A stretch of 48,081 nucleotides of DNA, from the NCBI RefSeq assembly GCF_002127545.1, contig NZ_MUBK01000029.1:1-48081 (forward strand), in the 5' to 3' direction. Below, piece by piece: positions 19,246 to 31,635 of the stretch. This DNA is from Xenorhabdus beddingii. Lineage in GTDB: Bacteria > Pseudomonadota > Gammaproteobacteria > Enterobacterales > Enterobacteriaceae. The notes under the pieces are model-generated. The model had not been told where the DNA came from and did not search any database. It saw nothing but the letters and a program-made list of their open reading frames with translations. Within the stretch, counting starts at the first letter, position 1. Each line of letters starts with the position of its first letter. The translations under genes and the position numbers were made by a program.

Positions 19246-20271
19246 TCATGTCCTGGGTGAACAGGTACTCGCACGAATGATCAATTCTGCATCCAGTAAC
19301 CGGGACCCTTTTGACACCAGGCGACCCTGAAGCTGCTCCAGTAACAAAAGCATAGAGTAGTGACCAATCTCATAACGGGGCTGTTTTACGGTAGTCAGGG
19401 CCGGTTCACTGTATTGGGCTTGATTTAAATTATCGAAACCAACAACAGAAAGCTCTGCTGGTAATTCTAATCCCATTTTCTTAGCCTGCCACATTGCGCC
19501 CATGGCCATGACATCGCTATGGCAGAAAATCGCGCTCGGAGGCTCTGGCAGAGTCAGTAAAGTTTCCGCTAATTCGGCGCCACTTTCATGGGTGAAATCC
19601 CCACGGGCAATATACTCTTCGCGAATTTCTTCCCCTGTACGTCGCAATGCTTGGATGTACCCTTGCAGCCGATAGTGGCACAGCGGCATGGTCTCTGGCC
19701 CGGTAATGCAGGCGATGCGTTTGTGTCCCAGCTTTTGCAAATGGTGAGTGGCATTGAAAGCGGCGGTTAAGTTATCAATATGCACCGTCGGCAGTTCTAA
19801 CTCCGGTGAAAATTCATTGGCCATGACCATAGGTGGCAGGTTTTTTTGCTCTTCCTTGGAGACATCGAAAGGAATATTGGAACCCAGCAGTACCATGCCA
19901 TCAATGCGTTTGGTGATAAGAAGACGGATAAACGCATGCTCCTGTTGCTGCTGGTGCTTGCAGTCACCAATCAGAACCAGATAGCCATGCCCGGCGGCGG
20001 TTTCTTCAATGCCACGAATGACTTCGGTGAAGAAAGGATCACTGATGTTGGGAACGATAACCAAGATCGCTCTGGCGTCATTGCGGCGTAAATTTTTGGC
20101 AAGATTGTGGGGGTAATAACCCACTTCCAATACCGCATTTTCTACTTTTTGGCGTGTACGGGTAGAAACTTTGTCAGGATTCATAAGTGTTCTTGATACG
20201 GTTGCGGTAGAAACACCCGCTACTTTGGCAACGTCTTTCATGGTTGCCAATGTGCAATTCTTCTTTTCCAT
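19246..20271 (-). CDS. cytR: LacI-family transcriptional repressor CytR
   Basis: The 341-residue protein has the same length as E. coli CytR, the cytidine-responsive repressor that works with CRP at nucleoside-uptake and catabolism genes. The helix-turn-helix lies at residues 11-30 (MKDVAKVAGVSTATVSRTLM) and the hinge follows. The periplasmic-binding-like effector domain includes RNDARAILVIVPNISDPFF, IDGMVLLGSN and VVGFDNLNQAQYS. The gene sits between ftsN and priA as in E. coli. Confidence 0.92.
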   Translation of the reverse strand: MEKKNCTLATMKDVAKVAGVSTATVSRTLMNPDKVSTRTRQKVENAVLEVGYYPHNLAKNLRRNDARAILVIVPNISDPFFTEVIRGIEETAAGHGYLVLIGDCKHQQQQEHAFIRLLITKRIDGMVLLGSNIPFDVSKEEQKNLPPMVMANEFSPELELPTVHIDNLTAAFNATHHLQKLGHKRIACITGPETMPLCHYRLQGYIQALRRTGEEIREEYIARGDFTHESGAELAETLLTLPEPPSAIFCHSDVMAMGAMWQAKKMGLELPAELSVVGFDNLNQAQYSEPALTTVKQPRYEIGHYSMLLLLEQLQGRLVSKGSRLLDAELIIRASTCSPRT

Positions 20272-20436
20272 AGTTCACACCTCACTTTCTATAGGTAGCG
20301 AAACGATTGCTCCTGGTTGCTAAAAACGCGGGTTATTACAGAGAGGGAAACTCTGATGGTTCGTTTTCTTCAGCCAAATTAATAAGTTCATTTTAAACTG
20401 ATTAAGAGGTCAACCCGTTACTTTGTTTGCATAAAA

Positions 20437-20458
20437 AGTGTGATATGAATCATTTATT
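20437..20458 (-). promoter_or_regulatory. CRP-like site upstream of cytR
   Basis: TGTGA (20439-20443), six bases, then TCATT is a half-good CRP site with A/T flanks. It lies about 170 bp before the cytR start. CRP activation of cytR is known in E. coli. Nothing else in 20272-20525 is distinctive. Confidence 0.4.
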
Positions 20459-20525
20459 AGAGATCCTTCGCAAATTAAGGAAAATTTTCCCTCTATTTCT
20501 GTTATTGGTTTACGTTTTTCTGTTA

Positions 20526-22742
<2,217 letters not shown>

Positions 22743-22956
22743 TTAATGACCAGATAAAAGAAAGTATAGCGATAAGGGTATCATAGCAAATCAGCGGATT
22801 TCATTGCGCAGTAAACAGATATTCTGTATGATCCGCCGCCTTTGGTATAGAAATTACCGATACTTATTTTTATCAACACGACTTTTTATCAACATAACGT
22901 GTGGTGTCTGGCGGCAATAGGGCTGGATAGCGACACGGCCTGAACAGAGGTTTCCC

Positions 22957-23172
22957 ATGAAACAAGGTATCCATCCTAAGTACGAAGAAGTTACTGCATC
23001 TTGCTCTTGCGGTAATGTTATCAAAATCAACTCTACCGTAAATCACAACCTGAACCTGGACGTTTGTGGTGCATGTCACCCATTCTACACAGGTAAACAG
23101 CGTGACGTTGCGACAGGTGGTCGTGTTGATCGCTTTAACAAACGTTTCAGCGTTCCAGGTGCTAAGAAGTAA
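22957..23172 (+). CDS. rpmE: Ribosomal protein L31, zinc form
   Basis: This 71-residue protein of the 50S subunit bridges the subunits. It is the zinc-binding C+ form: Cys in ASCSCGN and the CGACHPF pair supply the ligands (about residues 16, 18, 37 and 40). [20 protein letters not shown] and [10 protein letters not shown] are diagnostic. AGAGG precedes the ATG. A zinc-free paralogue usually exists elsewhere in enterics but is not in this window. Two hairpins follow the gene. Confidence 0.97.
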   Translation: MKQGIHPKYEEVTASCSCGNVIKINSTVNHNLNLDVCGACHPFYTGKQRDVATGGRVDRFNKRFSVPGAKK

Positions 23173-23182
23173 TGACTTTTCT

Positions 23183-23235
23183 CTGCCTGTAACCAATACA
23201 GGCAGGATAGTTGAAGCAAAGATAGTTGAAACAAA
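23183..23235 (+). repeat. Hairpin and 15-bp tandem duplication after rpmE
   Basis: A perfect hairpin CTGCCTGT/ACAGGCAG (23183-23205, 7-nt loop) is followed by two copies of GATAGTTGAA(G/A)CAAA (23206-23220 and 23221-23235). The terminator proper begins inside the second copy. Confidence 0.85.
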
Positions 23236-23265
23236 AAAACCCGATGTTTTGCATCGGGTTTTTTT
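23233..23265. terminator. Bidirectional terminator between rpmE and metJ
   Basis: CCCGATG/CATCGGG with a TTTTG loop is flanked by seven A on the left and seven T on the right. It serves rpmE on the plus strand and the convergent metJ on the minus strand. Confidence 0.93.
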
Positions 23266-23269
23266 GTTA

Positions 23270-23587
23270 TCAATATTCCCATGTATCAGGATCAATACCG
23301 AGCTCACGCATCATGATTTTCGCTGCCTCTGGGATTTCATCATGACGTTCTTTGCGCAAATCATCATCATTAGGCAGAGGTTGTCCAGTGAACGCATGGA
23401 GAAAAGCCTCACACAGCAATTCGCTATTTGTTGCATGACGCAGATTGTTCACCTGGCGACGGGTACGCTCATCAGTCAGGATCTTCAATACCTTTAACGG
23501 AATTGAAACTGTAATTTTTTTGACCTGTTCACTTTTTTTGCCATGTTCAGCATAAGGGCTGACATACTCACCATTCCACTCAGCCAT
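23270..23587 (-). CDS. metJ: Methionine repressor MetJ
   Basis: This 105-residue ribbon-helix-helix repressor uses S-adenosylmethionine as corepressor and binds tandem met boxes. It is nearly identical to E. coli Met[21 protein letters not shown] contains the DNA-contacting beta strand, and [20 protein letters not shown] the helices. Met boxes lie before metB and before metF in this window. metJ is divergent from metB, with 296 bp between. yiiX, found beside metJ in E. coli, is absent. Confidence 0.97.
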   Translation of the reverse strand: MAEWNGEYVSPYAEHGKKSEQVKKITVSIPLKVLKILTDERTRRQVNNLRHATNSELLCEAFLHAFTGQPLPNDDDLRKERHDEIPEAAKIMMRELGIDPDTWEY

Positions 23588-23802
23588 GAGATACCTTAAA
23601 TAATTTTTAAATCAAGTCATTGAGATCAGAAATCGGCGGGAATTTCTGACCTGTTTTCATATCGGTAATTCGCTAGTCTAGCATAATTCGCTCATTGACT
23701 ATATCGCTCCAGCCACACTAACTTATTATAACCAGAAGACATATAAAGCGGTAATCGCCTGATTGTCGTATTCGGCAGGGGTATTAAACCGTAAATCATT
23801 TT

Positions 23803-23842
23803 GGATGTCTAGATGTGTTGACGTCTATGCCTCCAGTCGCTA
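23803..23842. promoter_or_regulatory. Tandem met boxes (MetJ operator) before metB
   Basis: Consecutive 8-bp units match AGACGTCT to varying degrees: GGATGTCT, AGATGTGT, TGACGTCT, ATGCCTCC and AGTCGCTA. The array lies between divergent metJ and metB and should control metBL and probably metJ. Apart from it, 23588-23883 shows nothing distinctive. Confidence 0.8.
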
Positions 23843-23883
23843 TTCTTGCGTGACGTCAATAATAATGGTGATGGGTAAAGTTT

Positions 23884-25044
23884 ATGGGATGTAAGCAAGC
23901 GACAATTGCGGTTCACAGTGGCTCAAATATTGATGAACAATATGGCTGTGTGGTTCCGCCCATCTATCTTTCCAGCACATATAACTTTACCGGTTTCAAT
24001 GAGCCAAGAACACATGATTACTCCCGGCGTGGCAACCCCGGTCGTGATATTGTCCAACAAGTTCTGGCTGAACTGGAAGGTGGGGCTGGGGCAGTGATGA
24101 CCAGCAGTGGCATGTCTGCCATTCATCTGTTGTGTACGGTATTTCTGCAACCCGGGGATCTCTTGGTGGCTCCCCATGACTGCTATGGCGGCAGTTACCG
24201 ACTGTTTGATAGCTTGAGCAAACGGGGTGCATACCAGGTGATTTTTGTCGATCAGGCGGATGATCAGGCTTTGAAACAGGCATTGGCACAAAAGCCTAAA
24301 CTGGTGTTGATTGAAACGCCGAGTAATCCGTTGTTGCGAATTGTCGATATTCAATACATTTGTGCATTGGCTCATGAAGTGGGTGCGTTGGCTATCGTGG
24401 ATAACACTTTCCTGAGTCCTGTACTGCAAAAGCCTTTGGAACTGGGGGCAGATCTCGTGGTGCATTCCTGCACGAAATATCTGAATGGACATTCTGACCT
24501 GATTGCCGGGGCAATCATTGCCAAAGATCCGGTGATTGCCGACGATTTGGCGTGGTGGGCGAACAATATTGGCGTGACAGGGGCGGCTTTTGACAGCTAT
24601 CTGCTGTTGCGTGGCATTCGTACTTTATCTGCCCGTGTGTTGCTCCAACAGAAAAATGCGGCTGTCATTGCCGATTATTTGCAACAGCAACCCCAAGTCA
24701 GAAAACTCTATTATCCCGCGTTGGAAAACCATCCCGGGCATGAAATTGCGGTTAAACAGCAAAAGGGTTTTGGGGCGATGTTGAGTTTTGAATTGGAGGG
24801 TGATGAACAAACCCTGCGTCGCTTTTTATCTGCGTTAAAATTATTTACTCTGGCTGAATCGCTCGGCGGTGTGGAATCGTTGATTTCTCATACCGCAACC
24901 ATGACACACGCGGGCATGTCGGCAGAAGCAAGGGCTCAGGCAGGGATTACGGATTTGCTTCTTCGTGTCTCTGTAGGAATTGAAGATAGTCAGGATTTAA
25001 TAGCTGATCTGGACAATGCGTTTCAGGCAGCGGCAACGAGGTAA
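23884..25044 (+). CDS. metB: Cystathionine gamma-synthase
   Basis: This PLP enzyme joins O-succinylhomoserine and cysteine to form cystathionine in methionine synthesis. It has 386 residues, as in E. coli. Lys in SCTKYLNGHSD binds PLP, YSRRGNPGRD binds its phosphate from the neighbouring subunit, and APHDCYGGSYRLFDSL and ESLGGVESLISH are active-site blocks. It leads the metBL operon behind a met-box array; metL starts 9 bp after its stop. Confidence 0.96.
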   Translation: MGCKQATIAVHSGSNIDEQYGCVVPPIYLSSTYNFTGFNEPRTHDYSRRGNPGRDIVQQVLAELEGGAGAVMTSSGMSAIHLLCTVFLQPGDLLVAPHDCYGGSYRLFDSLSKRGAYQVIFVDQADDQALKQALAQKPKLVLIETPSNPLLRIVDIQYICALAHEVGALAIVDNTFLSPVLQKPLELGADLVVHSCTKYLNGHSDLIAGAIIAKDPVIADDLAWWANNIGVTGAAFDSYLLLRGIRTLSARVLLQQKNAAVIADYLQQQPQVRKLYYPALENHPGHEIAVKQQKGFGAMLSFELEGDEQTLRRFLSALKLFTLAESLGGVESLISHTATMTHAGMSAEARAQAGITDLLLRVSVGIEDSQDLIADLDNAFQAAATR

Positions 25045-25053
25045 TCATTAATC

Positions 25054-27489
25054 ATGAGTGCACTGGCAACAGCGGGGGCGGAATCTGGCCGCCAGCTACA
25101 TAAATTTGGCGGCAGCAGCCTGGCCGATGTGAAATGCTATCAGCGGGTTGCGGACATTATGGCGAACTATAGCCAGCCGGGGGATTTGATGGTGGTATCG
25201 GCGGCAGGGAGCACCACTAATCAGTTGATTGATTGGCTGAAATTGAGCCAGAGTGACCGGATATCCGCCCATCAAGTCCAGCAATCGCTACGGCGTTATC
25301 AGCAAGAGTTGATCCGAGGTTTATTGCCTGAAACGGTTGCAGAAGAGTTGGTCGCAACGTTTATCGCTGATCTGGAAAGATTGAGTGCACTGTTGGACAA
25401 ACCCGTCACGGATATCACCTACGCAGAAGTTGTCGGTCATGGTGAAATCTGGTCAGCCCGTTTAATGGCGGCGCTACTTGAGCATCAGGGGATCGCCAGT
25501 GCCTGGCTGGATGCGCGTCAATTTCTGCGGGCAGAGCGCGCAGCCCAACCCCAGGTTGATGTGAGTTTATCCCAACCCTTGCTCAGTCAGTTATTGATCC
25601 AAAATCCCAATAAACGTTTGGTGGTCACGGGGTTCATTTCCGGCAACCAAAACGGTGAAACCGTCCTGTTGGGGCGTAATGGCAGTGACTATTCCGCGAC
25701 ACAGGTCGGTGCACTGGCGGGAACCAAAAAAGTCACTATTTGGAGTGATGTTGCGGGGGTTTATAGTGCCGATCCGCGTAAGGTCAAAGATGCGTGTCTG
25801 CTACCGTTGCTGCGCTTAGATGAAGCCAGCGAACTGGCGCGTTTGGCAGCACCTGTACTGCATACCCGTACCTTGCAGCCGGTTTCCATCAGTAATATTG
25901 ATCTGCAATTGCGTTGCAGTTACCAGCCTGAACAAGGCTCTACCCGCATTGAACGGGTGCTGGCGAGCGGGAATGGGGCGAAAATCGTGACCAGCCATGA
26001 TGATGTTTGCCTGATTGAACTGCATATCTCCTCGGCCCATGATTTTAAGCAAATCTACAAAGATATTGATTCACTGCTGAAACGTGCTCAGATCCGGCCA
26101 TTGGCGACAGGATTACATGCGGATTGTAACCTGATCCAGCTCTGCTATACCTCTGAGATTGTGAACAGTGCCTTTGCTGTGTTGCAGGATGCCACTTTAC
26201 CCGGAAAACTTTCCCTGCGTGAAGGCTTGGCGCTGGTGGCGTTAGTCGGTGCGGGTGTCTGCAAAAATCCGCTGCATAGTCATCGTTTCTATCAACAACT
26301 CAAAGATCAGCCGGTTGAATTTATCTGGCATGCAGAAGATGGCATCAGCCTTGTCGCGGTGCTGCGCTTGAACCAGACTTCGCATTTGATTCAGGGATTG
26401 CACCAAAGCCTGTTTCGCGCAGAAAAACGTATCGGTTTGGTGCTGTTTGGCAAAGGAAACATTGGCTCACGTTGGTTGGAGCTCTTTGCCCGTGAACAGA
26501 AGAACATTTCTGCCCGCAGTGATTTTGAATTTATTCTGGCGGGAGTCGTGGATAGCCGGCGAAGTTTGCTGAATTATCAGGGCATTGATGCCAGCCGCGC
26601 ACTGGCTTTCTTTGATGATGAGGCGACAGAGCATGAAGACGACACGCTGTTTTTATGGATGAGGGCCCATCCTTATGATGATCTGGTGGTGCTGGATGTG
26701 ACGGCCAGTGAAGAATTGGCCAAAGAGTACATCGATTTTGCCAGCTATGGATTTCACGTTATCAGTGCCAACAAAGTTGCCGGTTCTTCCGATAGCAACA
26801 CCTACCGCATGATCCGGGATGCTTTTACAAAAACGGGACGCCATTGGTTATATAACGCCACAGTAGGTGCAGGATTGCCTATCAATTATTCTGTCAGGGA
26901 TTTACGGGAAAGTGGCGATACCATCTTGTCCATCAGCGGGATATTTTCCGGGACACTCTCATGGCTGTTCTTGCAATTTGATGGTTCGGTGTCTTTCAGT
27001 GATCTGGTCGAACAGGCATGGCAACAAGGATTGACGGAACCTGACCCGCGCATTGATCTTTCCGGGCAGGATGTGATGCGTAAGCTGGTTATTCTGGCTC
27101 GGGAAGCGGGTTACGAAATAGAACCAGATCAAGTGCGTGTTGAATCCTTGGTGCCAGAAGAGGCGCGCATCGGTTCCATTGAGGAATTCTTTGAAAACAG
27201 CGCTGCGATTAATGCACAAATGTTCCAACGACTGGAAGCGGCGCGGGAAATGGGCATGGTACTGCGATACGTTGCGCGTTTTGATGCCAGTGGTAAGGCC
27301 AAAGTGGGTGTGGAAGCGGTACACAGTGATCATCCGTTAGCCTCATTGTTGCCGGCGGATAACGTATTTGCGATAGAAAGCCGTTGGTATCGTGATAATC
27401 CACTGGTGATCCGTGGCCCCGGTGCCGGGCGGGATGTTACCGCCGGCGCGATTCAATCAGACTTAAACCGGTTGTCACAACTTCTGTAG
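25054..27489 (+). CDS. metL: Bifunctional aspartokinase II / homoserine dehydrogenase II
   Basis: This fusion enzyme catalyses the first and third steps from aspartate to homoserine. It has 811 residues against 810 in E. coli. The kinase domain opens with LHKFGGSSLADVKCY and includes GRNGSDYSATQVGALAG. An ACT-like regulatory region follows. The dehydrogenase domain starts near residue 465 with GLVLFGKGNIGSRWLEL (NAD(P) binding) and continues with VISANKVAGSSDSNTYR, NATVGAGLPI and ISGIFSGTLSWLF. It is coupled to metB and controlled by methionine through MetJ. In E. coli metF follows on the same strand; here ppc follows. Confidence 0.96.
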   Translation: MSALATAGAESGRQLHKFGGSSLADVKCYQRVADIMANYSQPGDLMVVSAAGSTTNQLIDWLKLSQSDRISAHQVQQSLRRYQQELIRGLLPETVAEELVATFIADLERLSALLDKPVTDITYAEVVGHGEIWSARLMAALLEHQGIASAWLDARQFLRAERAAQPQVDVSLSQPLLSQLLIQNPNKRLVVTGFISGNQNGETVLLGRNGSDYSATQVGALAGTKKVTIWSDVAGVYSADPRKVKDACLLPLLRLDEASELARLAAPVLHTRTLQPVSISNIDLQLRCSYQPEQGSTRIERVLASGNGAKIVTSHDDVCLIELHISSAHDFKQIYKDIDSLLKRAQIRPLATGLHADCNLIQLCYTSEIVNSAFAVLQDATLPGKLSLREGLALVALVGAGVCKNPLHSHRFYQQLKDQPVEFIWHAEDGISLVAVLRLNQTSHLIQGLHQSLFRAEKRIGLVLFGKGNIGSRWLELFAREQKNISARSDFEFILAGVVDSRRSLLNYQGIDASRALAFFDDEATEHEDDTLFLWMRAHPYDDLVVLDVTASEELAKEYIDFASYGFHVISANKVAGSSDSNTYRMIRDAFTKTGRHWLYNATVGAGLPINYSVRDLRESGDTILSISGIFSGTLSWLFLQFDGSVSFSDLVEQAWQQGLTEPDPRIDLSGQDVMRKLVILAREAGYEIEPDQVRVESLVPEEARIGSIEEFFENSAAINAQMFQRLEAAREMGMVLRYVARFDASGKAKVGVEAVHSDHPLASLLPADNVFAIESRWYRDNPLVIRGPGAGRDVTAGAIQSDLNRLSQLL

Positions 27490-27608
27490 GTTAGATTTTA
27501 TTTTAAAAATCCGCCCAAACTGTTTGTTTTCTGATATGAATAGAGCGTTAGAAATAAACAACAAAAAGACACGCTCTCATCTTGACAGAAACAGGGTAGA
27601 TGCCGATT

Positions 27609-27626
27609 GCGCCAGTCATCTGGCGC
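27609..27626 (+). promoter_or_regulatory. Stable hairpin in the ppc leader
   Basis: GCGCCAG/CTGGCGC is a perfect 7-bp stem with a TCAT loop, 37 bp before the ppc start. A consensus -35 TTGACA lies at 27582-27587 but no good -10 is seen at the right distance. A looser inverted repeat (AGAGCGT/ACGCTCT, 27542-27576) may end metL transcription. Confidence 0.5.
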
Positions 27627-27663
27627 GATGGGCGATACACAGCAACACAAGGCCAGAAACCAC

Positions 27664-30300
27664 ATGAATCAACAATATTCCGCAATGCGAAGTAATGTCA
27701 GTATGCTCGGTAAGTTGCTGGGCGACACGATCAAAGAGGCTTTGGGAGAAGACATTCTCGATAAAGTTGAAACGATCAGAAAACTCTCCAAATCATCCCG
27801 TGCAGGTAACGAGGCTCATCGTCAGCAGCTTTTATCGACACTGGAAAATTTATCCAATGATGAATTACTGCCGGTCGCTCGTGCCTTTAACCAGTTTTTA
27901 AATCTGACCAACGTTGCTGAACAATATCATAGCATTTCACCCCACGGTGAAGCGGCGAGTAATCCGGTCGCGTTGGCCGCATTGTTCAATCGTCTTAAAG
28001 ACAAACAATTCAGCAACGATGATTTGGTTAAAGCCGTTAATGACTTAGCGATTGAATTGGTTCTGACGGCACATCCGACAGAAATTGCCCGCCGTACTCT
28101 GATTCATAAACTGGTTGAAGTCAATGGCTGCCTGGCCCAGCTTGACCATGATGATTTGGCGGACTATGAACGCAATAATATCATGCGTCGCTTGCGTCAG
28201 TTGATAGCTCAATCATGGCATACCGATGAAATTCGCAAAATTCGTCCCACGCCCATTGATGAAGCCAAATGGGGTTTTGCGGTGGTCGAAAACAGTCTGT
28301 GGGAAGGTGTGCCGGCATTTCTGCGCGAATTCAACGAACAACTGGAAGAATCGATTGGCTATAGCTTGCCGGTGGAAGCGGTGCCCGTGCGTTTCACTTC
28401 GTGGATGGGGGGAGATCGTGATGGTAACCCTAACGTTACCGCTGAAATTACCCGTCATGTTCTGTTACTCAGCCGTTGGAAGGCTGCCGATCTGTTTCTG
28501 AAAGATATTCAGATCCTGGTTTCTGAACTCTCCATGTCAGAGTGTACGCCGGAACTGCGCCAACGGGCAGGGGGTGAACATGTTTCAGAACCTTACCGTG
28601 AAATTGCCAAACAACTGCGCATACAGTTAAACAATACGCTGGCTTATCTGGAGAAATGTCTCAAAGGTGAACAAGCCTTGCCGCCCGCAGATTTGTTGCT
28701 GCATAACGAGCAGTTATGGCAACCCTTGTATGCCTGTTATCAATCCCTGAAAGCCTGCGGGATGGAGATCATCGCCAATGGGCAATTGTTGGATACCCTA
28801 CGCCGCATTCGCTGTTTTGGTCTCTCTTTGGTGCGTATCGATATTCGTCAGGAAAGCACCCGCCACGCCGATGCCATTGCAGAGTTAACGCAATACTTGG
28901 CAATGGGCGATTATGCGAGCTGGCCTGAGGCGGAGAAACAAGCCTTTCTGCTGCGTGAATTGAACTCGAAACGCCCTCTTACTCCCCGTGATTGGCAGCC
29001 AAGCGCAGAAACCCGGGAGGTTTTCGAAACGTGCAAAGTCATTGCTGAATCGCCACAGGATGCCATTGCCGCCTATGTGATTTCTATGGCGAAAGTCCCT
29101 TCTGATGTACTGGCGGTGAAATTATTGCTGAAAGAAGCGGGTTGCCCATTGTCATTGCCCGTGGCGCCCTTGTTCGAAACCCTTGATGACCTGAACAACG
29201 CAGAAAAAGTGATTCAGCAGTTGCTTGGGATCACCTGGTATCGCGATCTGATTAAGGACAAGCAGATGGTGATGATAGGTTATTCCGATTCGGCTAAAGA
29301 TGCCGGAGTGATGGCGGCATCTTGGGCACAATATCGGGCGCAGGATGCGTTGATCAAATTGTGTGAACGAGAAGGCGTGACGCTGACCCTGTTCCACGGA
29401 CGCGGTGGCACGATAGGTCGTGGAGGCGCGCCCGCGCATTCGGCTTTACTCTCCCAACCGCCGGGCAGCCTGAAAGGTGGATTGCGTGTCACGGAGCAGG
29501 GAGAAATGATCCGCTTTAAGTTTGGCTTGCCACAGGTGACGATCAGCAGCCTGGCGCTGTATGCCAGTGCGATACTGGAAGCCAATTTATTGCCGCCGCC
29601 GGAACCCAAACCCGAATGGCAGCAGGTCATGGATACGCTTTCGGACGTTTCCTGCGACATGTATCGTGACTATGTGCGTGAACAACCGGAGTTTGTGCCT
29701 TACTTTAGGGCGGCGACACCTGAGCAGGAATTAGCGAAATTACCTTTGGGTTCGCGACCGGCTAAACGCCGTCCGACTGGCGGCGTAGAAAGCCTGCGGG
29801 CAATCCCGTGGATATTCGCATGGACGCAAAACCGCCTGATGTTACCGGCATGGCTGGGGGCGGGCGCAGCCCTGCAACGGGTCATCGATGCCGATAAATT
29901 ATCGGTGTTAACCGATATGTGCCGCGACTGGCCATTCTTCAACACCCGTATCGCCATGTTGGAGATGGTGTTTGCCAAAGCCGATTTATGGCTGGCGGAA
30001 TACTACGATCAACGTTTGGTGGAACCGAAATTGTGGCCGCTGGGGAGCACACTGCGCAATCAGCTTGCGGAGGATATTCAAACGGTACTGACACTTTCGC
30101 AGGATAAGCAATTAATGGCGGATTTGCCGTGGATCGCGGAATCCATCGCATTGCGTAACGTGTATACCGATCCGTTGAACGTACTACAGGCAGAATTGTT
30201 ACAGCGCTCCCGCCAGCAGGAAGCCCCTGATCCGCATCTTGAACAGGCGCTGATGGTAACGATTGCCGGTGTTGCGGCAGGTATGCGCAATACGGGCTAG
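27664..30300 (+). CDS. ppc: Phosphoenolpyruvate carboxylase
   Basis: This enzyme carboxylates phosphoenolpyruvate to oxaloacetate, refilling the citric acid cycle and supplying aspartate for the met and arg pathways encoded nearby. It has 878 residues against 883 in E. coli. Catalytic blocks are intact: [14 protein letters not shown] (active-site His), [32 protein letters not shown] and [16 protein letters not shown]. The C-terminus ends AGMRNTG, as needed for allosteric aspartate inhibition. ATG 27664 gives the family start [16 protein letters not shown]. In E. coli ppc lies beside argE on the same strand; here it follows metL and is separated from argE by about 3.8 kb. Confidence 0.97.
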   Translation: MNQQYSAMRSNVSMLGKLLGDTIKEALGEDILDKVETIRKLSKSSRAGNEAHRQQLLSTLENLSNDELLPVARAFNQFLNLTNVAEQYHSISPHGEAASNPVALAALFNRLKDKQFSNDDLVKAVNDLAIELVLTAHPTEIARRTLIHKLVEVNGCLAQLDHDDLADYERNNIMRRLRQLIAQSWHTDEIRKIRPTPIDEAKWGFAVVENSLWEGVPAFLREFNEQLEESIGYSLPVEAVPVRFTSWMGGDRDGNPNVTAEITRHVLLLSRWKAADLFLKDIQILVSELSMSECTPELRQRAGGEHVSEPYREIAKQLRIQLNNTLAYLEKCLKGEQALPPADLLLHNEQLWQPLYACYQSLKACGMEIIANGQLLDTLRRIRCFGLSLVRIDIRQESTRHADAIAELTQYLAMGDYASWPEAEKQAFLLRELNSKRPLTPRDWQPSAETREVFETCKVIAESPQDAIAAYVISMAKVPSDVLAVKLLLKEAGCPLSLPVAPLFETLDDLNNAEKVIQQLLGITWYRDLIKDKQMVMIGYSDSAKDAGVMAASWAQYRAQDALIKLCEREGVTLTLFHGRGGTIGRGGAPAHSALLSQPPGSLKGGLRVTEQGEMIRFKFGLPQVTISSLALYASAILEANLLPPPEPKPEWQQVMDTLSDVSCDMYRDYVREQPEFVPYFRAATPEQELAKLPLGSRPAKRRPTGGVESLRAIPWIFAWTQNRLMLPAWLGAGAALQRVIDADKLSVLTDMCRDWPFFNTRIAMLEMVFAKADLWLAEYYDQRLVEPKLWPLGSTLRNQLAEDIQTVLTLSQDKQLMADLPWIAESIALRNVYTDPLNVLQAELLQRSRQQEAPDPHLEQALMVTIAGVAAGMRNTG

Positions 30301-30321
30301 TTTTGAGCTTTCTGAATAATC

Positions 30322-30349
30322 AAAGCCGAATGGGGAACTGTTCGGCTTT
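30322..30349 (+). terminator. Intrinsic terminator after ppc
   Basis: AAAGCCGAA/TTCGGCTTT is a 9-bp stem with a 10-nt loop followed by ATTAATCTT, 21 bp after the ppc stop. Confidence 0.75.
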
Positions 30350-30391
30350 ATTAATCTTGGCACTAATATTATCAACCCCACTGATCCATTT

Positions 30392-31615
30392 ATGAAAGTG
30401 AAGATGATGAATAGAAAATATGTTGATGTCATGTTGCTTTTTATGGGTCAGGGGCTGACCGGATCAATCATTTCCTTATTAACCTTAACGTCAACATTAG
30501 CCGGAAAAATGCTTTCTCCTGTTAATGCGTTATCTACCTTGCCGGTGACGGCAACAGTGTGTGGTGCGGCACTGATGGTTTATTATGCTTCCATGCTGAT
30601 GGAGAAATACGGCAGAAGAAAGGCGTTTATCATTGGCAACCTGATTGGGATAGTGGGAAGCGGACTGGCGGGAATGGCGTTGGTCTATCAATCTTTCGTC
30701 TTTTTTGTGCTGGGTACTTTTATTTTGGGCGGTTCAACCGTTTTCAATCAATACTACCGTTTTGCGGCGGCTGAGATTTTTGAAGATGAATCAAGCAAGA
30801 AAAAAACGATCTCGTTGATTATTGGCGGTGGCGTTATTGGGGGCGTATTAGGCCCTTATATCGCGACAAAAGGCGCTTACTTGTGGCCTGATTATCACTT
30901 TTTGGGCACATTTCTGCTATCCGCCGCAATATGCCTCCTGACACTGATAACACAGCTTTTTATCCGACCTCCTGTCGTTCGAAAAGAAAATCACTTTCCC
31001 TCGTCACATCATCATAACCACAATAATGTTGCTTTCATCGCCCTGTTAAAATCGAACTCTTTTTTGCTGGCGACAGTGAGTTGTGCCGTGGGTTTTTCCC
31101 TGATGACGTTACTGATGAATGCGACCCCACTGGCAATGCTGCATAAACAATTTGCCCTGGAAGATAGTGCGTTGGTGCTGCAATGGCATTTTTTTGCGAT
31201 GTACGCCCCTGCCTTAATCCTGCCGTTTCTGGTTGATAAGTTTAAAACTGTGAATTTGATTCGGTCTGGTGCTTTGCTGTTTGCCATTGGCATGGTGATT
31301 GCTGTTCTTTGGGACGAAATCCCCGGCTTTTTATTTTCGTTGATCTTTATCGGCCTTGGTTGGGCATTTATGTTTAGTGGCGGAACGTTTTTATTGAATG
31401 AATTTACCCGTAGCCCATTCAAACATAAATTACAGGGCGTCAATGCGTTAATCACCTATTTGTCGAATATGTTCGCTTCTCTGTCCGTGGGGATCGTCAT
31501 GAGTTATCCAACAGGCTGGGGGATATTGAATATTGTTAGTGTTGTTATTATTTTCATATTTATAACGTGGTCTTTTTATAATAGAAAATTAACATACTCC
31601 CGACATGGAGACTAA
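30392..31615 (+). CDS. MFS transporter with histidine-rich central loop
   Basis: The predicted product is a 407-residue permease with 11-12 hydrophobic segments. MEKYGRRKAFIIGN is the MFS loop between segments 2 and 3. The central cytoplasmic loop (about residues 190-215) carries a His cluster: His201, His206-208 and His210 within KENHFPSSHHHNHNN. Such loops can bind transition metals, but many permeases have chance His runs, so the substrate is unknown. The first Met is uncertain; Met5 and Met6 (30404, 30407) are equally likely starts. The gene sits between ppc and metF, not found there in E. coli, and its stop is followed by an array of 15-bp repeats. Confidence 0.75.
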   Translation: MKVKMMNRKYVDVMLLFMGQGLTGSIISLLTLTSTLAGKMLSPVNALSTLPVTATVCGAALMVYYASMLMEKYGRRKAFIIGNLIGIVGSGLAGMALVYQSFVFFVLGTFILGGSTVFNQYYRFAAAEIFEDESSKKKTISLIIGGGVIGGVLGPYIATKGAYLWPDYHFLGTFLLSAAICLLTLITQLFIRPPVVRKENHFPSSHHHNHNNVAFIALLKSNSFLLATVSCAVGFSLMTLLMNATPLAMLHKQFALEDSALVLQWHFFAMYAPALILPFLVDKFKTVNLIRSGALLFAIGMVIAVLWDEIPGFLFSLIFIGLGWAFMFSGGTFLLNEFTRSPFKHKLQGVNALITYLSNMFASLSVGIVMSYPTGWGILNIVSVVIIFIFITWSFYNRKLTYSRHGD

Positions 31616-31635
31616 AATCGTCTTCAAGTCATAAA

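Noticed and set aside
22873-23307. Open frame antisense to rpmE and across the metJ end
   Set aside because: It runs through rpmE and a bidirectional terminator and shows no protein-like features.
23923-24492. Open frame of 189 codons antisense to metB
   Set aside because: It is His/Gln/Cys-rich shadow sequence of metB without a plausible start site.
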